From Staphylococcus sp. IVB6240 (lineage in GTDB: Bacteria; Bacillota; Bacilli; Staphylococcales; Staphylococcaceae), in the NCBI RefSeq assembly GCF_025558425.1, contig NZ_CP094718.1, positions 1,798,001 to 1,862,000 of the forward strand: 64,000 bases of DNA, in the 5' to 3' direction. The notes under the pieces are model-generated. The model searched no databases, was not told the DNA's origin, and saw nothing but the letters and a program-made list of their open reading frames with translations. Numbering within the stretch: the stretch's first letter is position 1; each line of letters begins with the position of its first letter. Below are positions 32,601-41,822 of this stretch, in pieces. The position numbers and the translations under genes are program-made.

Positions 32601-32757
32601 TAGCTGTTGTGATCGTCAACATAGGTGGTTCTGTATCTGGCAATAATTCTAGTTTCATTTTATAGCTTGCAAAAACGCCACCTAATATCACAAGCAATAC
32701 CATCAGTGTAATGGCAAACTTATTAGATAATGAAAAATCAATGAGTTTTTTAACCAC
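29629..32757 (-). CDS. RND-superfamily efflux transporter, AcrB/SwrC-like
   Basis: This 1042-residue protein has the AcrB topology: a membrane segment at 12-30, a large extracytoplasmic domain to about residue 330, a cluster of six segments (about 350-540), a second large domain, and five more segments from about 865. It carries the DDSIVVIENIYR motif with paired acidic residues for proton relay. Gram-positive members such as SwrC export lipopeptides or lipids. GTG start with GGGAGG eleven bases upstream. No membrane-fusion partner is adjacent. Confidence 0.92.
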   Translation of the reverse strand: MVKKLIDFSLSNKFAITLMVLLVILGGVFASYKMKLELLPDTEPPMLTITTAMPGATPETVMKEVSDPIDEAVRGMADVSSVKTESLANASLITVNFNEQTDMDKAEQEIDKTLKKLEFDEGVEKPEIQRNSFYAFPVVAYSILHENNDIEKSTKEVENNLIPKLQEIDGVQRATVNGQTSRQVNVEFDDKKLGAAGLNQKQVIDYIEAATKEVPLGLFQFGDTEKSIVINGQFASVEALENMEIPLAIAQQQGGEGQSAPSASQAPSSNNAQQASVTLKDVAKVSLVSERESVSRTNGKDAVDIQVVKAQDANTVAVAKEVDKTIDRFVKQHPELKSIQIMDTAKPIQDALNTMIEKALIGSIVAVIVIMLFLRNFRMTAISVVSIPLSILIAMIALKLTDVSLNILTLGALTVAIGRVIDDSIVVIENIYRRLTRSDERLSGDGLIVSATKEVFIPIMSSTIVTIVVFAPLAFVTGMVGEMFRPFAYAVTFSLLASLLVSITIVPVLGSVFFKRGLSNKKTEHVGTVGRYYKRILGWSLDHKWIVMLVSTLLLVGSIGLGAMKVGTSFISTGEDKFMALTYSPKPGETEESVLKHAEEVERYLQKNKYVENVQYSVGGASPVDPTGSTNSMALMVKYDTKTPKFDEEPQRVLKHISTYKHPGDWKNLDMSTGVSSNEVTVQVTGPSPERIEGTVAKVEKEMQKVNGLTNVKSDLAKTYEQFKVKVDSKKAGEYGITAGQLAMMLNENVPDTTVTKVKEEKQTYDVVVKQEKETEWTQQKLEETPLPSATGDTLKLSDIATLEKATTPNKLIKESGDYSTTVTGKITNDDVGAVSQDVMKMLDKIEQPDDVKTSMGGTNEDIESAFTQLGLAMLAAIMIVYLVLVLTFKGGLAPFTILFSLPYTVIGVVLALIATGETLSVPSMIGMLMLIGIVVTNAIVLIDRVINNEAAGMPMKEALLEAGGTRIRPILMTAIATIGALLPMLFGQDSSVLISKGLAATVIGGLLSSTLLTLVVVPVIYEVLFTIKNKLTKKSENIDVR

Positions 32758-32830
32758 GTGTGCTTACGCCTCCCAATCTTTATTTCATACAACATTGTAC
32801 ATTTTACTTATTTTAACATTCATATGCTAT

Positions 32831-32882
32831 AAAAAAGTCCACCCCATCATCACTCTGTCGTTGATCTCTTATGAGGTGGACA
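32831..32882 (-). terminator. Terminator after femX
   Basis: GTCCACCCCAT (32837-32847) and ATGAGGTGGAC (32871-32881) pair with one mismatch. On the minus strand six Ts follow (32831-32836). Confidence 0.85.
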
Positions 32883-32894
32883 CATTTTAGTCAA

Positions 32895-34154
32895 TTATTT
32901 TTTGCGCTCTTTAATTTTACGAACGACTTTGATTTTTAATTGTGTTAATTGTGGTTTGAATTGTTCAATCATACGATAAAGGATTGGGTTCAACACATAG
33001 TCGAACTCTCCAATTTTTTCACTGAGGTATGTTCCCCACATACGTTTGAATTCCCATAAACCATAGTGATCCGAATCTTTATCAGGTGCATTATCTGTAC
33101 CACCAAAGTCATACGTTGTTGCACCTTTCTCACGTGCATATTGCATCATTGAAATCTGCATGTGATGGTTTGGCATGAATTTACGGTATTGATTAGATGA
33201 AGCACCGTATAAATAATATGCTTTTTTACCACAGAACATAAGTAATGCCCCTGATAAATAGAGTCCATCTGGGTGTTTCTCAGCCAACGCTTCCATCTCA
33301 GAAATAGCTTCTTGTTTCTTTGGTAGATTACGTTGTACTTCTTTCAATTTGTTACGGACTTTTTTATTTTCTTGATTCTTTTCTAAAAGTGCTGCTTCTT
33401 CAGCCTTCAACTCTGCCTTTTCTGCATTCAACACTTCCAATACATGTTTAGGATCAAGCTTAACAAGAAATAGCTCTGCATCACCATCTGGATGAAGTGC
33501 ATCATAAATTGTTTCAAAGTATGACACATCACGCGTTAAAAAGCCATCACGTTCACCTGTCTCTTTCATCAAATCAGCAAAAATGCTTAATTGATCACGT
33601 CCAGCAATTTCAACTGTTGTACCACGTTTCATAGATGCACGTACTTTGGTACGGTTGTTTGTTTGGAAACTTTTGATGAGTTCATCATCTGACTTATCAA
33701 TCGGTGTAATCATTGTCATACGTGGTTGAATATAATCTTTTGATAGACCATCTTTAAAACCTTTATGCTTAAATCCTAATGCTTTTAAATCTTGAACAGT
33801 TGTCATGCCTTGTTCTACTTCAACATCCGGATCGATTTTAATTGTGTAAGATTTTTCCTGTTTTGCTAGTTTAATCGCTTCAACTAGTAATGTTTTAACC
33901 GCACGTTGATCAGAATAATCTACGACAAATCCTCTTGATGCGTAGCACAACGTAAAAGGTGTGCGTGGAATCTTTTTGAATAACAACTGTGCAACACCGT
34001 GAATGTTACCATTTTCTCCAACTGCAATACGCTTCGTATACCAGCCTGTTAATTTTTTTGTTTCGCCCCATTGCGTTAACTGTAACAGATCTCCATTTGG
34101 GTGCGCCTTTACAAACGCATCATGCGCTTGATCCGTAATGTTCATCAATTTCAT
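32895..34154 (-). CDS. femX: FemX: lipid II glycine glycyltransferase (first glycine)
   Basis: FemX (FmhB) adds the first glycine of the pentaglycine interpeptide bridge to the lysine of lipid II, using Gly-tRNA, and is essential in S. aureus. The 419-residue sequence follows S. aureus FemX closely: NITDQAHDAFVKAHPNGDLL start, SKDYIQPRMTMITPIDKS, a helical arm at about 250-300, and YDFGGTDNAPDKDSDHYGLW. ATG after AAGGAGC. It lies beside an RND transporter gene, as in S. aureus. Confidence 0.95.
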   Translation of the reverse strand: MKLMNITDQAHDAFVKAHPNGDLLQLTQWGETKKLTGWYTKRIAVGENGNIHGVAQLLFKKIPRTPFTLCYASRGFVVDYSDQRAVKTLLVEAIKLAKQEKSYTIKIDPDVEVEQGMTTVQDLKALGFKHKGFKDGLSKDYIQPRMTMITPIDKSDDELIKSFQTNNRTKVRASMKRGTTVEIAGRDQLSIFADLMKETGERDGFLTRDVSYFETIYDALHPDGDAELFLVKLDPKHVLEVLNAEKAELKAEEAALLEKNQENKKVRNKLKEVQRNLPKKQEAISEMEALAEKHPDGLYLSGALLMFCGKKAYYLYGASSNQYRKFMPNHHMQISMMQYAREKGATTYDFGGTDNAPDKDSDHYGLWEFKRMWGTYLSEKIGEFDYVLNPILYRMIEQFKPQLTQLKIKVVRKIKERKK

Positions 34155-34230
34155 GATTTAAAGCTCCTTTAACTTTTCTATCTTCATCCATTTCTATTAA
34201 TTCCCTAATGTTCAATAAGCTACGATATGT

Positions 34231-34998
34231 TTATCCTAGTTTTTGTTGGAAGTGATAACTTGCACCTCGTGTTCTAATTAAAACAGGTGCTGAAATTGTT
34301 GAATCTAGGAAATGAACCCCTTCAATACGGTCATCTTTTCCTTCTACAATCTTGAACTTCACTTTCTTCGCTGGACTTTCAAGAATCGTATACTTACCCG
34401 TTTTTTCAACAACTTCCATATCAAACCATTTTTGCCAATTCTCACTCATCGTTTGACGTTGATGTGAGTGAAACTCTATCATATCAATTTCTAACTGTGT
34501 TTGGAAGGTATCTCTCAGATCTGCTTCTCTTTCTTCATCTGTTTTTCCCCATTGAATAAAGAACGGCATCATCACATCAAAATCATGATTATTTACATAA
34601 AGTAATTGCCAATGAATTTCATTGCCTTTTTTATTTTGACGCGTCATATCTACAGGGCCTACAACCTCAAGACCACGCGCTAAAAAGTCTTCTTTTAGTT
34701 TATGAATATCGTGTGTTCTAAAACATATCTTTTTAAAGCCTTGTTTATAGCCATTTTCAATAAGAGATGTCGCAAAAGAGTACTTCCCTTCCTGTGTTTT
34801 GGATTGGCGTTTAATCTTACCTTGATCAAAAATATCGATCAATTCTATATAGCTCAAATTAATATGAACAAGTCGGTTAAATGTCCCTAAATTTTCATGG
34901 CGACCCCCTTTTTGAATTTCTAAATATTTCCCAGGAAATTCAAAGTGTGCCAAACCATCTATATAATGAATCATATGATCAAATTCGATATCGACCAT
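34231..34998 (-). CDS. VOC/glyoxalase-like domain protein
   Basis: The 255-residue protein resembles the glyoxalase-like domain family. It has an N-terminal IEFDHMIHYIDGL strand with a candidate metal histidine, and a second half with HWQLLYVNNHDFDVMMPFFIQW. The enzymatic role is unknown. The ATG at 34998 follows GAGGAG by seven bases; a GTG five codons earlier includes that site and is less likely. It lies between femX and moaA. Confidence 0.75.
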   Translation of the reverse strand: MVDIEFDHMIHYIDGLAHFEFPGKYLEIQKGGRHENLGTFNRLVHINLSYIELIDIFDQGKIKRQSKTQEGKYSFATSLIENGYKQGFKKICFRTHDIHKLKEDFLARGLEVVGPVDMTRQNKKGNEIHWQLLYVNNHDFDVMMPFFIQWGKTDEEREADLRDTFQTQLEIDMIEFHSHQRQTMSENWQKWFDMEVVEKTGKYTILESPAKKVKFKIVEGKDDRIEGVHFLDSTISAPVLIRTRGASYHFQQKLG

Positions 34999-35155
34999 TT
35001 CATCACTCCTCACGGCAATTATTTGTTTCTATTTTATCAAAAATTATCTGTTGTCGCTCGATTCAAGTAACAATTCGTATATGTATCATATCACCTTTAA
35101 AAAATGCACCTTGCAGGATAGCGTTGACTATCATCATGCAAAGTGCATTTCAGGA

Positions 35156-36178
35156 TTAACCACCAATATAATTCATATTAATTTTCTTTTTACGTCTATT
35201 TTTCACCGTCTGTTCTGTTCTTTCATCAGAATAGCGATCTTCTCTAATATGCCATAAACCTTTTAATTCCTCTTTCACAGCTTCATCAGATGCTTCACTT
35301 CTCAATAAACCTCTGACATCATACCCTTCAACCGAACTAAATAAGCAACCATAAAACTTACCATCAGATGATAACCGCGCTCTCGTACATGTTGAACAAA
35401 ATGATTCTGAAACACTTGTGATCAAACCAAATTTCGACTTCGCACCAACATGGCGATAATACTTCGCTACTTCTCCATAGTATCTTGGTGCAACCGGCTC
35501 TATTTCAAAGGCTTCTTGTATCATGGACAACATTTCATCTTTTGTGACTACTTTACTAAAGTCCCAACCGTTATCATTACCTACGTCCATAAATTCAATA
35601 AAACGAATTGTCACATCTCTATCTTTAAAGAAAGCAACCATTGGTACGATTTGATCATCATTCACACCTTTTTGAACAACGACGTTTACTTTGACTTCAA
35701 AGCCAATACTAACCGCATAATCAATCTGATCGATAATGGTAGAAGCTTTGATGTTTCGATTATTGATCGATTGGAAGAGTTCATCATCAATCGCATCTAG
35801 ACTGACGTTAATACGTCGTAACCCTGCATCATATAACTTCTGACCATGTTTTTTTAACAATAAACCATTTGTTGTCAAACCAATATCTTCAATGCCCTCA
35901 ATGTCATTGATTTGCGCAATCAATTGATCCAAATCACGTCGTAACAATGGTTCCCCACCTGTAATTCTAACTTTTTTAACACCGAGTTCTGCATAAATGC
36001 GTGTTACTCGGACCATTTCTTCAAAAGTTAGCAATTCATTTTTAGGTAAAAAGGCATAGTCATCACCGAAGATTTCTTTAGGCATACAGTAATCACAGCG
36101 GAAGTTACAACGGTCCGTAACGGAAATGCGCAAATCACGTATCGGTCGACCTAATTTATCTAATATTTGTGTTGTCAT
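35156..36178 (-). CDS. moaA: GTP 3',8-cyclase MoaA
   Basis: This radical SAM enzyme catalyses the first step of molybdenum-cofactor synthesis together with MoaC. The 340-residue protein has the N-terminal [4Fe-4S] motif CNFRCDYC (24-31), the C-terminal second cluster motif (CSTC with a third Cys in YGCLF), and the functional C-terminal Gly-Gly. Length matches S. aureus MoaA. The ATG follows AAGGAGG. Confidence 0.96.
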   Translation of the reverse strand: MTTQILDKLGRPIRDLRISVTDRCNFRCDYCMPKEIFGDDYAFLPKNELLTFEEMVRVTRIYAELGVKKVRITGGEPLLRRDLDQLIAQINDIEGIEDIGLTTNGLLLKKHGQKLYDAGLRRINVSLDAIDDELFQSINNRNIKASTIIDQIDYAVSIGFEVKVNVVVQKGVNDDQIVPMVAFFKDRDVTIRFIEFMDVGNDNGWDFSKVVTKDEMLSMIQEAFEIEPVAPRYYGEVAKYYRHVGAKSKFGLITSVSESFCSTCTRARLSSDGKFYGCLFSSVEGYDVRGLLRSEASDEAVKEELKGLWHIREDRYSDERTEQTVKNRRKKKINMNYIGG

Positions 36179-36202
36179 CTTGCGCCTCCTTCCTTCTCAC
36201 TC

Positions 36203-36805
36203 TTATTCTGTCAGCTCTTGTTCTAGTCTATTTAAATCATCTGGGGTATTCACATTGCGATACCAGTAAGCTGGACTGTCAATTTCACTGACATCTAACC
36301 ATTCAGATGATACTTGTTCATACACATGTTTCATGCTCAAATCATCTGTTTGTAACACGTCATCAATGATAGGTTGAACACGTCGATGATAAAAAGCAAT
36401 CGTTGGAATAGGATAGCCATCCGACGCAAAACCAGCAATATCAAGGTGTGATTCAATCAAGTTTGCGACCATAAATTGATACAGGTGGCTGATGGCTTTC
36501 TGACTGACCATCGGTGTATCTACTGAAATAACAAAATAGAGGTCTTCATCATCTTGCTGCATCACACTGTATATCCCAGCAAGTGGTCCTTTATCTTTCT
36601 GTGATGTTTCATCAATCACAACACGCACATCTTCAAATTGTTCTGCTAATTGTGCATTACTACTGATGATAATCTCACTGAATATATTCGTTGATTGCAG
36701 CGTACGAATCAGTCGCTTGTAAAAAACCTCTCCTTGAATCGCTGCAAATGCTTTTGGAGTGCCAAATCGTGTTGATTGGCCGCCCGCTAATATAATGGCT
36801 TTCAT
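36203..36805 (-). CDS. mobA: Molybdenum cofactor guanylyltransferase
   Basis: MobA attaches GMP to molybdopterin for bis-MGD enzymes such as nitrate reductase and formate dehydrogenase. The 200-residue nucleotidyltransferase has the [10 protein letters not shown] loop (residues 6-15) and an SVDTPMV metal-binding motif. It sits 24 bases upstream of moaA and 9 bases after moaD in one minus-strand run. Confidence 0.93.
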   Translation of the reverse strand: MKAIILAGGQSTRFGTPKAFAAIQGEVFYKRLIRTLQSTNIFSEIIISSNAQLAEQFEDVRVVIDETSQKDKGPLAGIYSVMQQDDEDLYFVISVDTPMVSQKAISHLYQFMVANLIESHLDIAGFASDGYPIPTIAFYHRRVQPIIDDVLQTDDLSMKHVYEQVSSEWLDVSEIDSPAYWYRNVNTPDDLNRLEQELTE

Positions 36806-36814
36806 TGTTGTCGT

Positions 36815-37048
36815 TTAACCTCCGCTGACCGGTGGAATTAATGCGACAATATCATTCGGTCGGACAACCGCATCTCCTTGTACAAATTCTTCATTAATTG
36901 CCACTTGGAAAGACTTCCCTTGAATCACAGGATATGTCTCATATAAATGTTTTTTTAATTCAGTTACGCTTATTTCATAATCAAAATGAAATGTATCTTC
37001 TGCACGATCTAACTTTTCTTTTATCTCTGCAAAATACAATATTTTCAT
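36815..37048 (-). CDS. moaD: Molybdopterin synthase small subunit
   Basis: The 77-residue ubiquitin-like sulfur carrier begins MKILYFAEIKEKLDRAEDTF and ends in the required PPVSGG, whose terminal glycine is adenylated by MoeB and thiolated. The ATG at 37048 overlaps the moaE stop by four bases; longer versions would lie wholly inside moaE. Confidence 0.94.
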   Translation of the reverse strand: MKILYFAEIKEKLDRAEDTFHFDYEISVTELKKHLYETYPVIQGKSFQVAINEEFVQGDAVVRPNDIVALIPPVSGG

Positions 37049-37503
37049 GATGGCGTATCTCCTTTCTTGACCACATCTTCGTGATAGCCACGCTGATGCC
37101 CTTGCCATTCAGCACCATCTTCCCAGATTTCTTTCTTCCAGATAGGCACCACTTCTTTAATACGCTCTATTGCGTATTCATTCGCTGCATAGGCATCTTT
37201 TCGATGAGGTGAAGACACACTAATACACACTGCTATATCAGATATTTCTAGTGCGCCAATACGATGAACGATAGCAGTCACTGTACCAGGCCAGCGCTCA
37301 CTAATTTCATCACCAATTTGCGCGAGCTTCTTCTCTGCCATTGGGACGTATGCCTCGTATTCAAGATGTTCTGTACGAATGCCCTTCGTCCACTCACGGA
37401 CATGCCCTGTAAATACGACAACAGCACCTTGCTTTTCATTCAATGTCCACTGACGATATTGTTCTGGTTCAATCGGGGCAGTTGTCACTTCAAATTGTTT
37501 CAT
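37045..37503 (-). CDS. moaE: Molybdopterin synthase large subunit
   Basis: MoaE is the catalytic partner of MoaD that converts cPMP to molybdopterin. The 152-residue protein has the family signature VVFTGHVREWTKG, HRIGALEISDIAVCISVSSPHRKDAY in pieces along the core, and VPIWKKEIWEDGAEW with the catalytic lysine. Four-base overlaps with both moaD and mobB indicate tight coupling. Confidence 0.95.
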   Translation of the reverse strand: MKQFEVTTAPIEPEQYRQWTLNEKQGAVVVFTGHVREWTKGIRTEHLEYEAYVPMAEKKLAQIGDEISERWPGTVTAIVHRIGALEISDIAVCISVSSPHRKDAYAANEYAIERIKEVVPIWKKEIWEDGAEWQGHQRGYHEDVVKKGDTPS

Positions 37504-37985
37504 CTTATCTCTCCTTCACCTTCTCGAATCCATGCTTTCAGCCATGTATCATAGCTTGCATAATCGAATCCGTCTGACTGCCATTGCATTGAAAATTGTA
37601 CATTTTCTAATTGGCGTAATGCAGTTAAATCTTCTTTATTTTGATAGACAATCACTTTGGGATAGGTTGCCTGTTTATAGCCTTCAATTAAAATAATACT
37701 GTCGTCCATCGTAACACACTCAGACAACAAAGTCTCAATTGTTGGATAATGATTGCGTTGAATCGTTTCAACATAGTCATGTCCTTGAACAATGCTTTGA
37801 TCTGCCCCTGCTTCAAAATGGCGCATGTGATCAACTGACGCATCAGGCAACGTAATCTCTTCACCGATATGCCCATGATGCTTTACTGTCACAACTGAGT
37901 GTCCCCAATTTTTTAATTGTTGAACGGTATGGCCCATTAACGTCGTTTTACCACTGTTTTTATAGCCCACAATTTGCAAAATCAT
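37500..37985 (-). CDS. mobB: Molybdopterin-guanine dinucleotide biosynthesis adaptor MobB
   Basis: The 161-residue P-loop GTPase-like protein has Walker A GYKNSGKTTL (7-16) and VKHHGH after it, typical of MobB, which assists MobA. It overlaps moeA and moaE by four bases on each side. Confidence 0.93.
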   Translation of the reverse strand: MILQIVGYKNSGKTTLMGHTVQQLKNWGHSVVTVKHHGHIGEEITLPDASVDHMRHFEAGADQSIVQGHDYVETIQRNHYPTIETLLSECVTMDDSIILIEGYKQATYPKVIVYQNKEDLTALRQLENVQFSMQWQSDGFDYASYDTWLKAWIREGEGEIR

Positions 37986-39241
37986 AAATACAGCTCCTGT
38001 TGATACGTCTCTGGTGATGTTAATAGTACGTCTACTTCATGCCCAACTTGATAGCCTCTCGTACCACCTGGCAGCATCATCATACCATTACTATGTGCAA
38101 TGGATACTACGGCACCAGACTTATTAAATCCTGATGGTTTCACAGTCATTTCTCTGCCTGTCATTGTGACATCTGCACGTACAAAACGTGTAAATGGATT
38201 GGCTTTCTTGAAGTCAGCCATCAATGTTGCACGGACAATTGCTGGATAATAGCGTGTGGCACCCATCATATGATAAATGGCTGGTTTCGTGAATAACTCA
38301 AAGCCTGAATAACAAGCAGAAGGGTTACCTGAAAGTCCAAATAAATATTTTCCTTGTGCAACAGCAACTGTTGTGACACTTCCCGGTCTCATAGCTACTT
38401 TGTTAAACAACACTTCCGCTTCAAGCGCACGATAAATATCAGGTAAGTAGTCAAAATCACCTACCGATACACCACCCGTTGTAATCACCATGTCATGTTG
38501 CTCAAGTGCTGATTTAACCACTGCTAGACTACTCTCATAGTCATCAATTTGTATGCGATAGCGTTCTACTTGTACGCCTTCTTTTTGTAATAATGCGGCA
38601 ATCATCGGACCATTTGAATTACGAATTTTCCCTGGTTCTAATTCGTCTTCTACTTCTAATAATTCGCTGCCTGTTGCGATAATTGCAGCAGTTGGTTTAC
38701 GAAAAACAGGTACTTCTGAATAGCCAAATGTTGCTAGTACCGCGACTGCCCCCGCATTGATGCGTTGTCCTTTGTGTAACACAATGTCTCCTGTTGCTGT
38801 CTCTTCACCTTTCAGTGAGATATTTTCCAAATGCTCGAAAGACTTACGTAACATAAATCCATCTTCTGTTTCAACTGTTTGTTCAAGCATCACAACTGCA
38901 TCTGCACCACCTGGAATTTGTGCCCCAGTCATAATGCGTACAGCTTGCCCTGGTTGTAACGTTTTTGAGGAAACCGTCCCCGCACCAATATGATCGATGA
39001 CTTGAAATGCAATACGCTGATCTTGACTTGCTCCTTGTGAATCTTCACTACGAATTGCAAAACCATCATAAGGTGATTTATCGAAACGTGGGATATCATA
39101 CGTAGCAACGATATCTTCAGCAAGTATATACCCTTCACACTCATATAAACTCATACGTTCAGATGTTGTATAAATATCTTGTTGTAATACGCGATGAATT
39201 GCTTCTTTCACTGGAATTGGGTGTCTCTTTTCGACTGGCAT
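37982..39241 (-). CDS. moeA: Molybdopterin molybdenumtransferase MoeA
   Basis: MoeA inserts molybdate into adenylated molybdopterin. The 419-residue protein has the MoeA domains with YDIPRFDKSPYDGFAIR near 55-71, the MoCF domain motifs TTGGVSVGDFDYL and FGLSGNPSACYSGFE. The ATG at 39241 gives the family start MPVEKRHPIPVKEAI; upstream extensions cross the moaC promoter region and are not supported. Confidence 0.95.
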   Translation of the reverse strand: MPVEKRHPIPVKEAIHRVLQQDIYTTSERMSLYECEGYILAEDIVATYDIPRFDKSPYDGFAIRSEDSQGASQDQRIAFQVIDHIGAGTVSSKTLQPGQAVRIMTGAQIPGGADAVVMLEQTVETEDGFMLRKSFEHLENISLKGEETATGDIVLHKGQRINAGAVAVLATFGYSEVPVFRKPTAAIIATGSELLEVEDELEPGKIRNSNGPMIAALLQKEGVQVERYRIQIDDYESSLAVVKSALEQHDMVITTGGVSVGDFDYLPDIYRALEAEVLFNKVAMRPGSVTTVAVAQGKYLFGLSGNPSACYSGFELFTKPAIYHMMGATRYYPAIVRATLMADFKKANPFTRFVRADVTMTGREMTVKPSGFNKSGAVVSIAHSNGMMMLPGGTRGYQVGHEVDVLLTSPETYQQELYL

Positions 39242-39310
39242 AACCCATTCACTCCTAACAAATTTTTTAAATCGTGCTATACTTACCTTGCATATTAAAG
39301 GAGGAATAAC

Positions 39311-39787
39311 ATGTCTGAATTTACTCATATTAATAAACAAGGAAATGCTAAAATGGTAGATGTTTCTGATAAGTCTATTACGAAAAGAACTGCGATTGCA
39401 CGTTCAAGCATTACTGTCAATCATACGATCTATCAACAGATTGCAGAAAATACAAATAAAAAAGGAAATGTCCTAAACACTGCTCAAATAGCGGGTATTA
39501 TGGCTGCTAAAAATACTTCATCTATCATTCCAATGTGTCATCCACTTCCAATATCAGGTGTTGACGTTGCTTTTGATTGGGATAACTCAGATGATCAATT
39601 TATTCTTCAAATCGAAACAACTGTTTCAACAACTGGACGTACCGGCGTTGAAATGGAAGCATTAACAGCCGCTTCTGCTACAGCCCTAACTATTTACGAC
39701 ATGTGTAAAGCTGTCGATAAAGGCATGATCATTGGCGAAACATACCTTGTCAAAAAGACGGGCGGCAAGTCTGACTTCCAACGTTAA
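39311..39787 (+). CDS. moaC: Cyclic pyranopterin monophosphate synthase MoaC
   Basis: MoaC completes the conversion of the MoaA product to cPMP. The 158-residue protein shows the family motifs [30 protein letters not shown] and [15 protein letters not shown], with the conserved KAVDKGM. It is transcribed divergently from moeA; a GGAGG site lies six bases before the ATG. Confidence 0.96.
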   Translation: MSEFTHINKQGNAKMVDVSDKSITKRTAIARSSITVNHTIYQQIAENTNKKGNVLNTAQIAGIMAAKNTSSIIPMCHPLPISGVDVAFDWDNSDDQFILQIETTVSTTGRTGVEMEALTAASATALTIYDMCKAVDKGMIIGETYLVKKTGGKSDFQR

Positions 39788-39820
39788 ACAAACGATTCTC
39801 GTAAGCCATAATGATATTTA

Positions 39821-39870
39821 GACTGAAACAAAACCGCTTCAAAGTATGGTTCTGTTTCAGTCTTTTTTTA
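39821..39870 (+). terminator. Terminator of moaC
   Basis: GACTGAAACAAAACC (39821-39835) pairs with GGTTCTGTTTCAGTC (39849-39863), with one mismatch, followed by a run of Ts. Confidence 0.9.
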
Positions 39871-39885
39871 TTATCTTCCGTCCAA

Positions 39886-40036
39886 TCATCAAACGCTTCT
39901 CTTACAACCTCGATCTGTCAGTGTCCCAAAAGCAGGGTTTTCGACAGAACTCTGTAATTCCCCAAAATTAAAGAGTTATTTTGAGAATTGCTTAAGGTTC
40001 TGCTCAAATTCTAAACGCTTTTTCACAACCTCTTAA
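39886..40036 (+). repeat. Dispersed repeat copy C (one full unit and the start of another)
   Basis: The clearest copy. AAACGCTTCTCTTACAACCTC near 39890 recurs as AAACGCTTTTTCACAACCTC near 40012, giving a period of about 121 bases. Between them lie TGTCAGTGTCCCAAAAGCAG and TTTCGACAGAACT. Copies A, B and D share these blocks. Confidence 0.6.
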
Positions 40037-40040
40037 ATAA

Positions 40041-40541
40041 TTATTTATTCATTTCATGGATGAGATGATTTAATTCTGGCAATATTAATTTATTTAAACC
40101 AAGTTTTACAGCACCTGTAGAACCTGGTAAACAGAAGATAAGCTTATTATCAATCGTACCGCCAACTGCACGAGATAATAAGGCACGTGTTCCCACATCT
40201 TCTACGTAGCTCAAATATCTAAACAGTTCGCCAAAACCTTCTATTTCCTTAGTCAGCATAGGTGCGACTGTTTCAATCGTCACGTCACGTGGTGCGATAC
40301 CTGTGCCACCTGTTGTAACAATCACTTCAACATCTTCTGCTAACCATTTATCAAGTTGTGCTCGAATCTCACCTTTATCATCTTTCACGATAGCGTAATG
40401 ATCAGGTTGAATCTCTGTATTAATCGTTTCTAATAATGATTTAACCAATTGTCCGCCTTTATCTGTTTCAACTGTACGTGTATCTGATACTGTTAATACA
40501 GCACAGCGTATATCTCTATCTAACTTTACATTTGTATGCAT
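40041..40541 (-). CDS. moaB: Molybdopterin adenylyltransferase-type protein MoaB/MogA
   Basis: The 166-residue single-domain MoCF protein has [18 protein letters not shown] around 85-102 and [11 protein letters not shown]. It adenylates molybdopterin before metal insertion by MoeA. It is labelled moaB in staphylococcal genomes. The ATG follows GAGGAGG by seven bases. It lies 21 bases downstream of moeB on the same strand. Confidence 0.93.
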   Translation of the reverse strand: MHTNVKLDRDIRCAVLTVSDTRTVETDKGGQLVKSLLETINTEIQPDHYAIVKDDKGEIRAQLDKWLAEDVEVIVTTGGTGIAPRDVTIETVAPMLTKEIEGFGELFRYLSYVEDVGTRALLSRAVGGTIDNKLIFCLPGSTGAVKLGLNKLILPELNHLIHEMNK

Positions 40542-40562
40542 GTGACAACCTCCTCATTAATC

Positions 40563-41567
40563 TTAACCAAATAATTGATGAATCAACTTCTTCGCTTGTT
40601 TGACTTCTTTCATACCGTGTATTAATAAGCGACCATTTTGAAAAGCAACAATACGGTAACCATCATATTCAAATTGTAACAAATAGCCATTTGAATGAAA
40701 TGAAATATGACGCGTTGTTAAATACTCAACTAATTGCTCATAAGTTAAGCCTTCATGTTGATATTGTACTGTATCACGACCGCACATTGCTGCATATTGT
40801 GTCACTGAATGATTTAAATATGGATACTCGGGATGTTCTCCACAAGTCGTACACGTCTGACGCTGCATTCGTCCAAAACCGAACACATAGTGCGATCCAT
40901 CCCATATATCACCATATGTTAACTTAGGTTCGATCGGTGTTTCCGTTAAAATTTTTAAAGCATCTCTCAATTGTAAGCTTGTCGTCATTGTAACGGCAGG
41001 TTGGATGACGCCAACTGTATCGCATGTCAGATTCATGGCCGGAATCTGTGGGACTAAACATTGGAAACATGGTGTTTGTCCGGGAATAAACGGTGCTTCT
41101 ACATATGTACTGCGCACCACCCCACCATATATCCATGGTTTTTGGCATGCAAAGGCAACATCATTGACCATCATGCGCGTTTCAAAGTTATCGGTCGCAT
41201 CTAATACAAGGTCGACTTGTGGGACCAAATCATTTAGAAAGACACCATCTACGTGATCAATATATGTTACAATTTCAACATCTTCACGAATGGCCTGTAA
41301 TGCATTTTTTGCCGCAATTACTTTTGGCATTTGTTGACGTGCATCATCTTCTGTAAAGAGTGTTTGACGTTGTAAGTTCGAATACTCAATATAATCGCGA
41401 TCCACGATATGAAGTTTTCCAATTCCTGCACGTACAAGTCCTTCAGCAAGATGCGTACCTAACGCACCCATTCCTATAATCAATACAGACTTGTGGTTGA
41501 TTTTCTCCTGTCCGTCTTGACCAATACCATCAAACAGTATTTGTCGTGAATAACGATTATGTGTCAT
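40563..41567 (-). CDS. moeB: Molybdopterin-synthase adenylyltransferase MoeB (ThiF family)
   Basis: MoeB adenylates the C-terminus of MoaD for sulfur loading. The 334-residue protein has the nucleotide loop GMGALGTHLAEGLVRAG (32-48), DRDYIEYSNLQRQ, and the two zinc CxxC motifs in PCFQCLVP and CTTCGEHP. About 80 residues beyond the second CxxC form an extra C-terminal extension. Confidence 0.92.
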   Translation of the reverse strand: MTHNRYSRQILFDGIGQDGQEKINHKSVLIIGMGALGTHLAEGLVRAGIGKLHIVDRDYIEYSNLQRQTLFTEDDARQQMPKVIAAKNALQAIREDVEIVTYIDHVDGVFLNDLVPQVDLVLDATDNFETRMMVNDVAFACQKPWIYGGVVRSTYVEAPFIPGQTPCFQCLVPQIPAMNLTCDTVGVIQPAVTMTTSLQLRDALKILTETPIEPKLTYGDIWDGSHYVFGFGRMQRQTCTTCGEHPEYPYLNHSVTQYAAMCGRDTVQYQHEGLTYEQLVEYLTTRHISFHSNGYLLQFEYDGYRIVAFQNGRLLIHGMKEVKQAKKLIHQLFG

Positions 41568-41784
41568 GGCTTTAAACCTTTCTTACTTTAGTAGTCAATT
41601 CTCATTATACGTTGTTACATCTATACTCTCAATCAATTAAAACGTATACATTCTCCACCGACAATTAGGCATTTCAATACATTCATTAGGAGTTTTCCCT
41701 AAGTTTCTCAAGATACACTTTGCTTAATCTTTTCATCATTCAAAATACATGATGGCTGGTCTAATTCGATATACATAAAAATAA

Positions 41785-41812
41785 GACACATGCGCGTCAT
41801 GCAACATGTGCC
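41785..41812 (-). terminator. Terminator of the modABC operon
   Basis: GACACATG (41785-41792) and CATGTGCC (41805-41812) pair with one G-U, followed on the minus strand by TTATTTTTATG. The rest of the 255-base gap between moeB and modC shows no gene. Confidence 0.6.
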
Positions 41813-41822
41813 TCAACCATAT

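Noticed and set aside
39242..39310. Moco riboswitch between moeA and moaC
   Set aside because: The 69-base gap is too short for the aptamer and shows only ordinary promoter and ribosome-binding signals.
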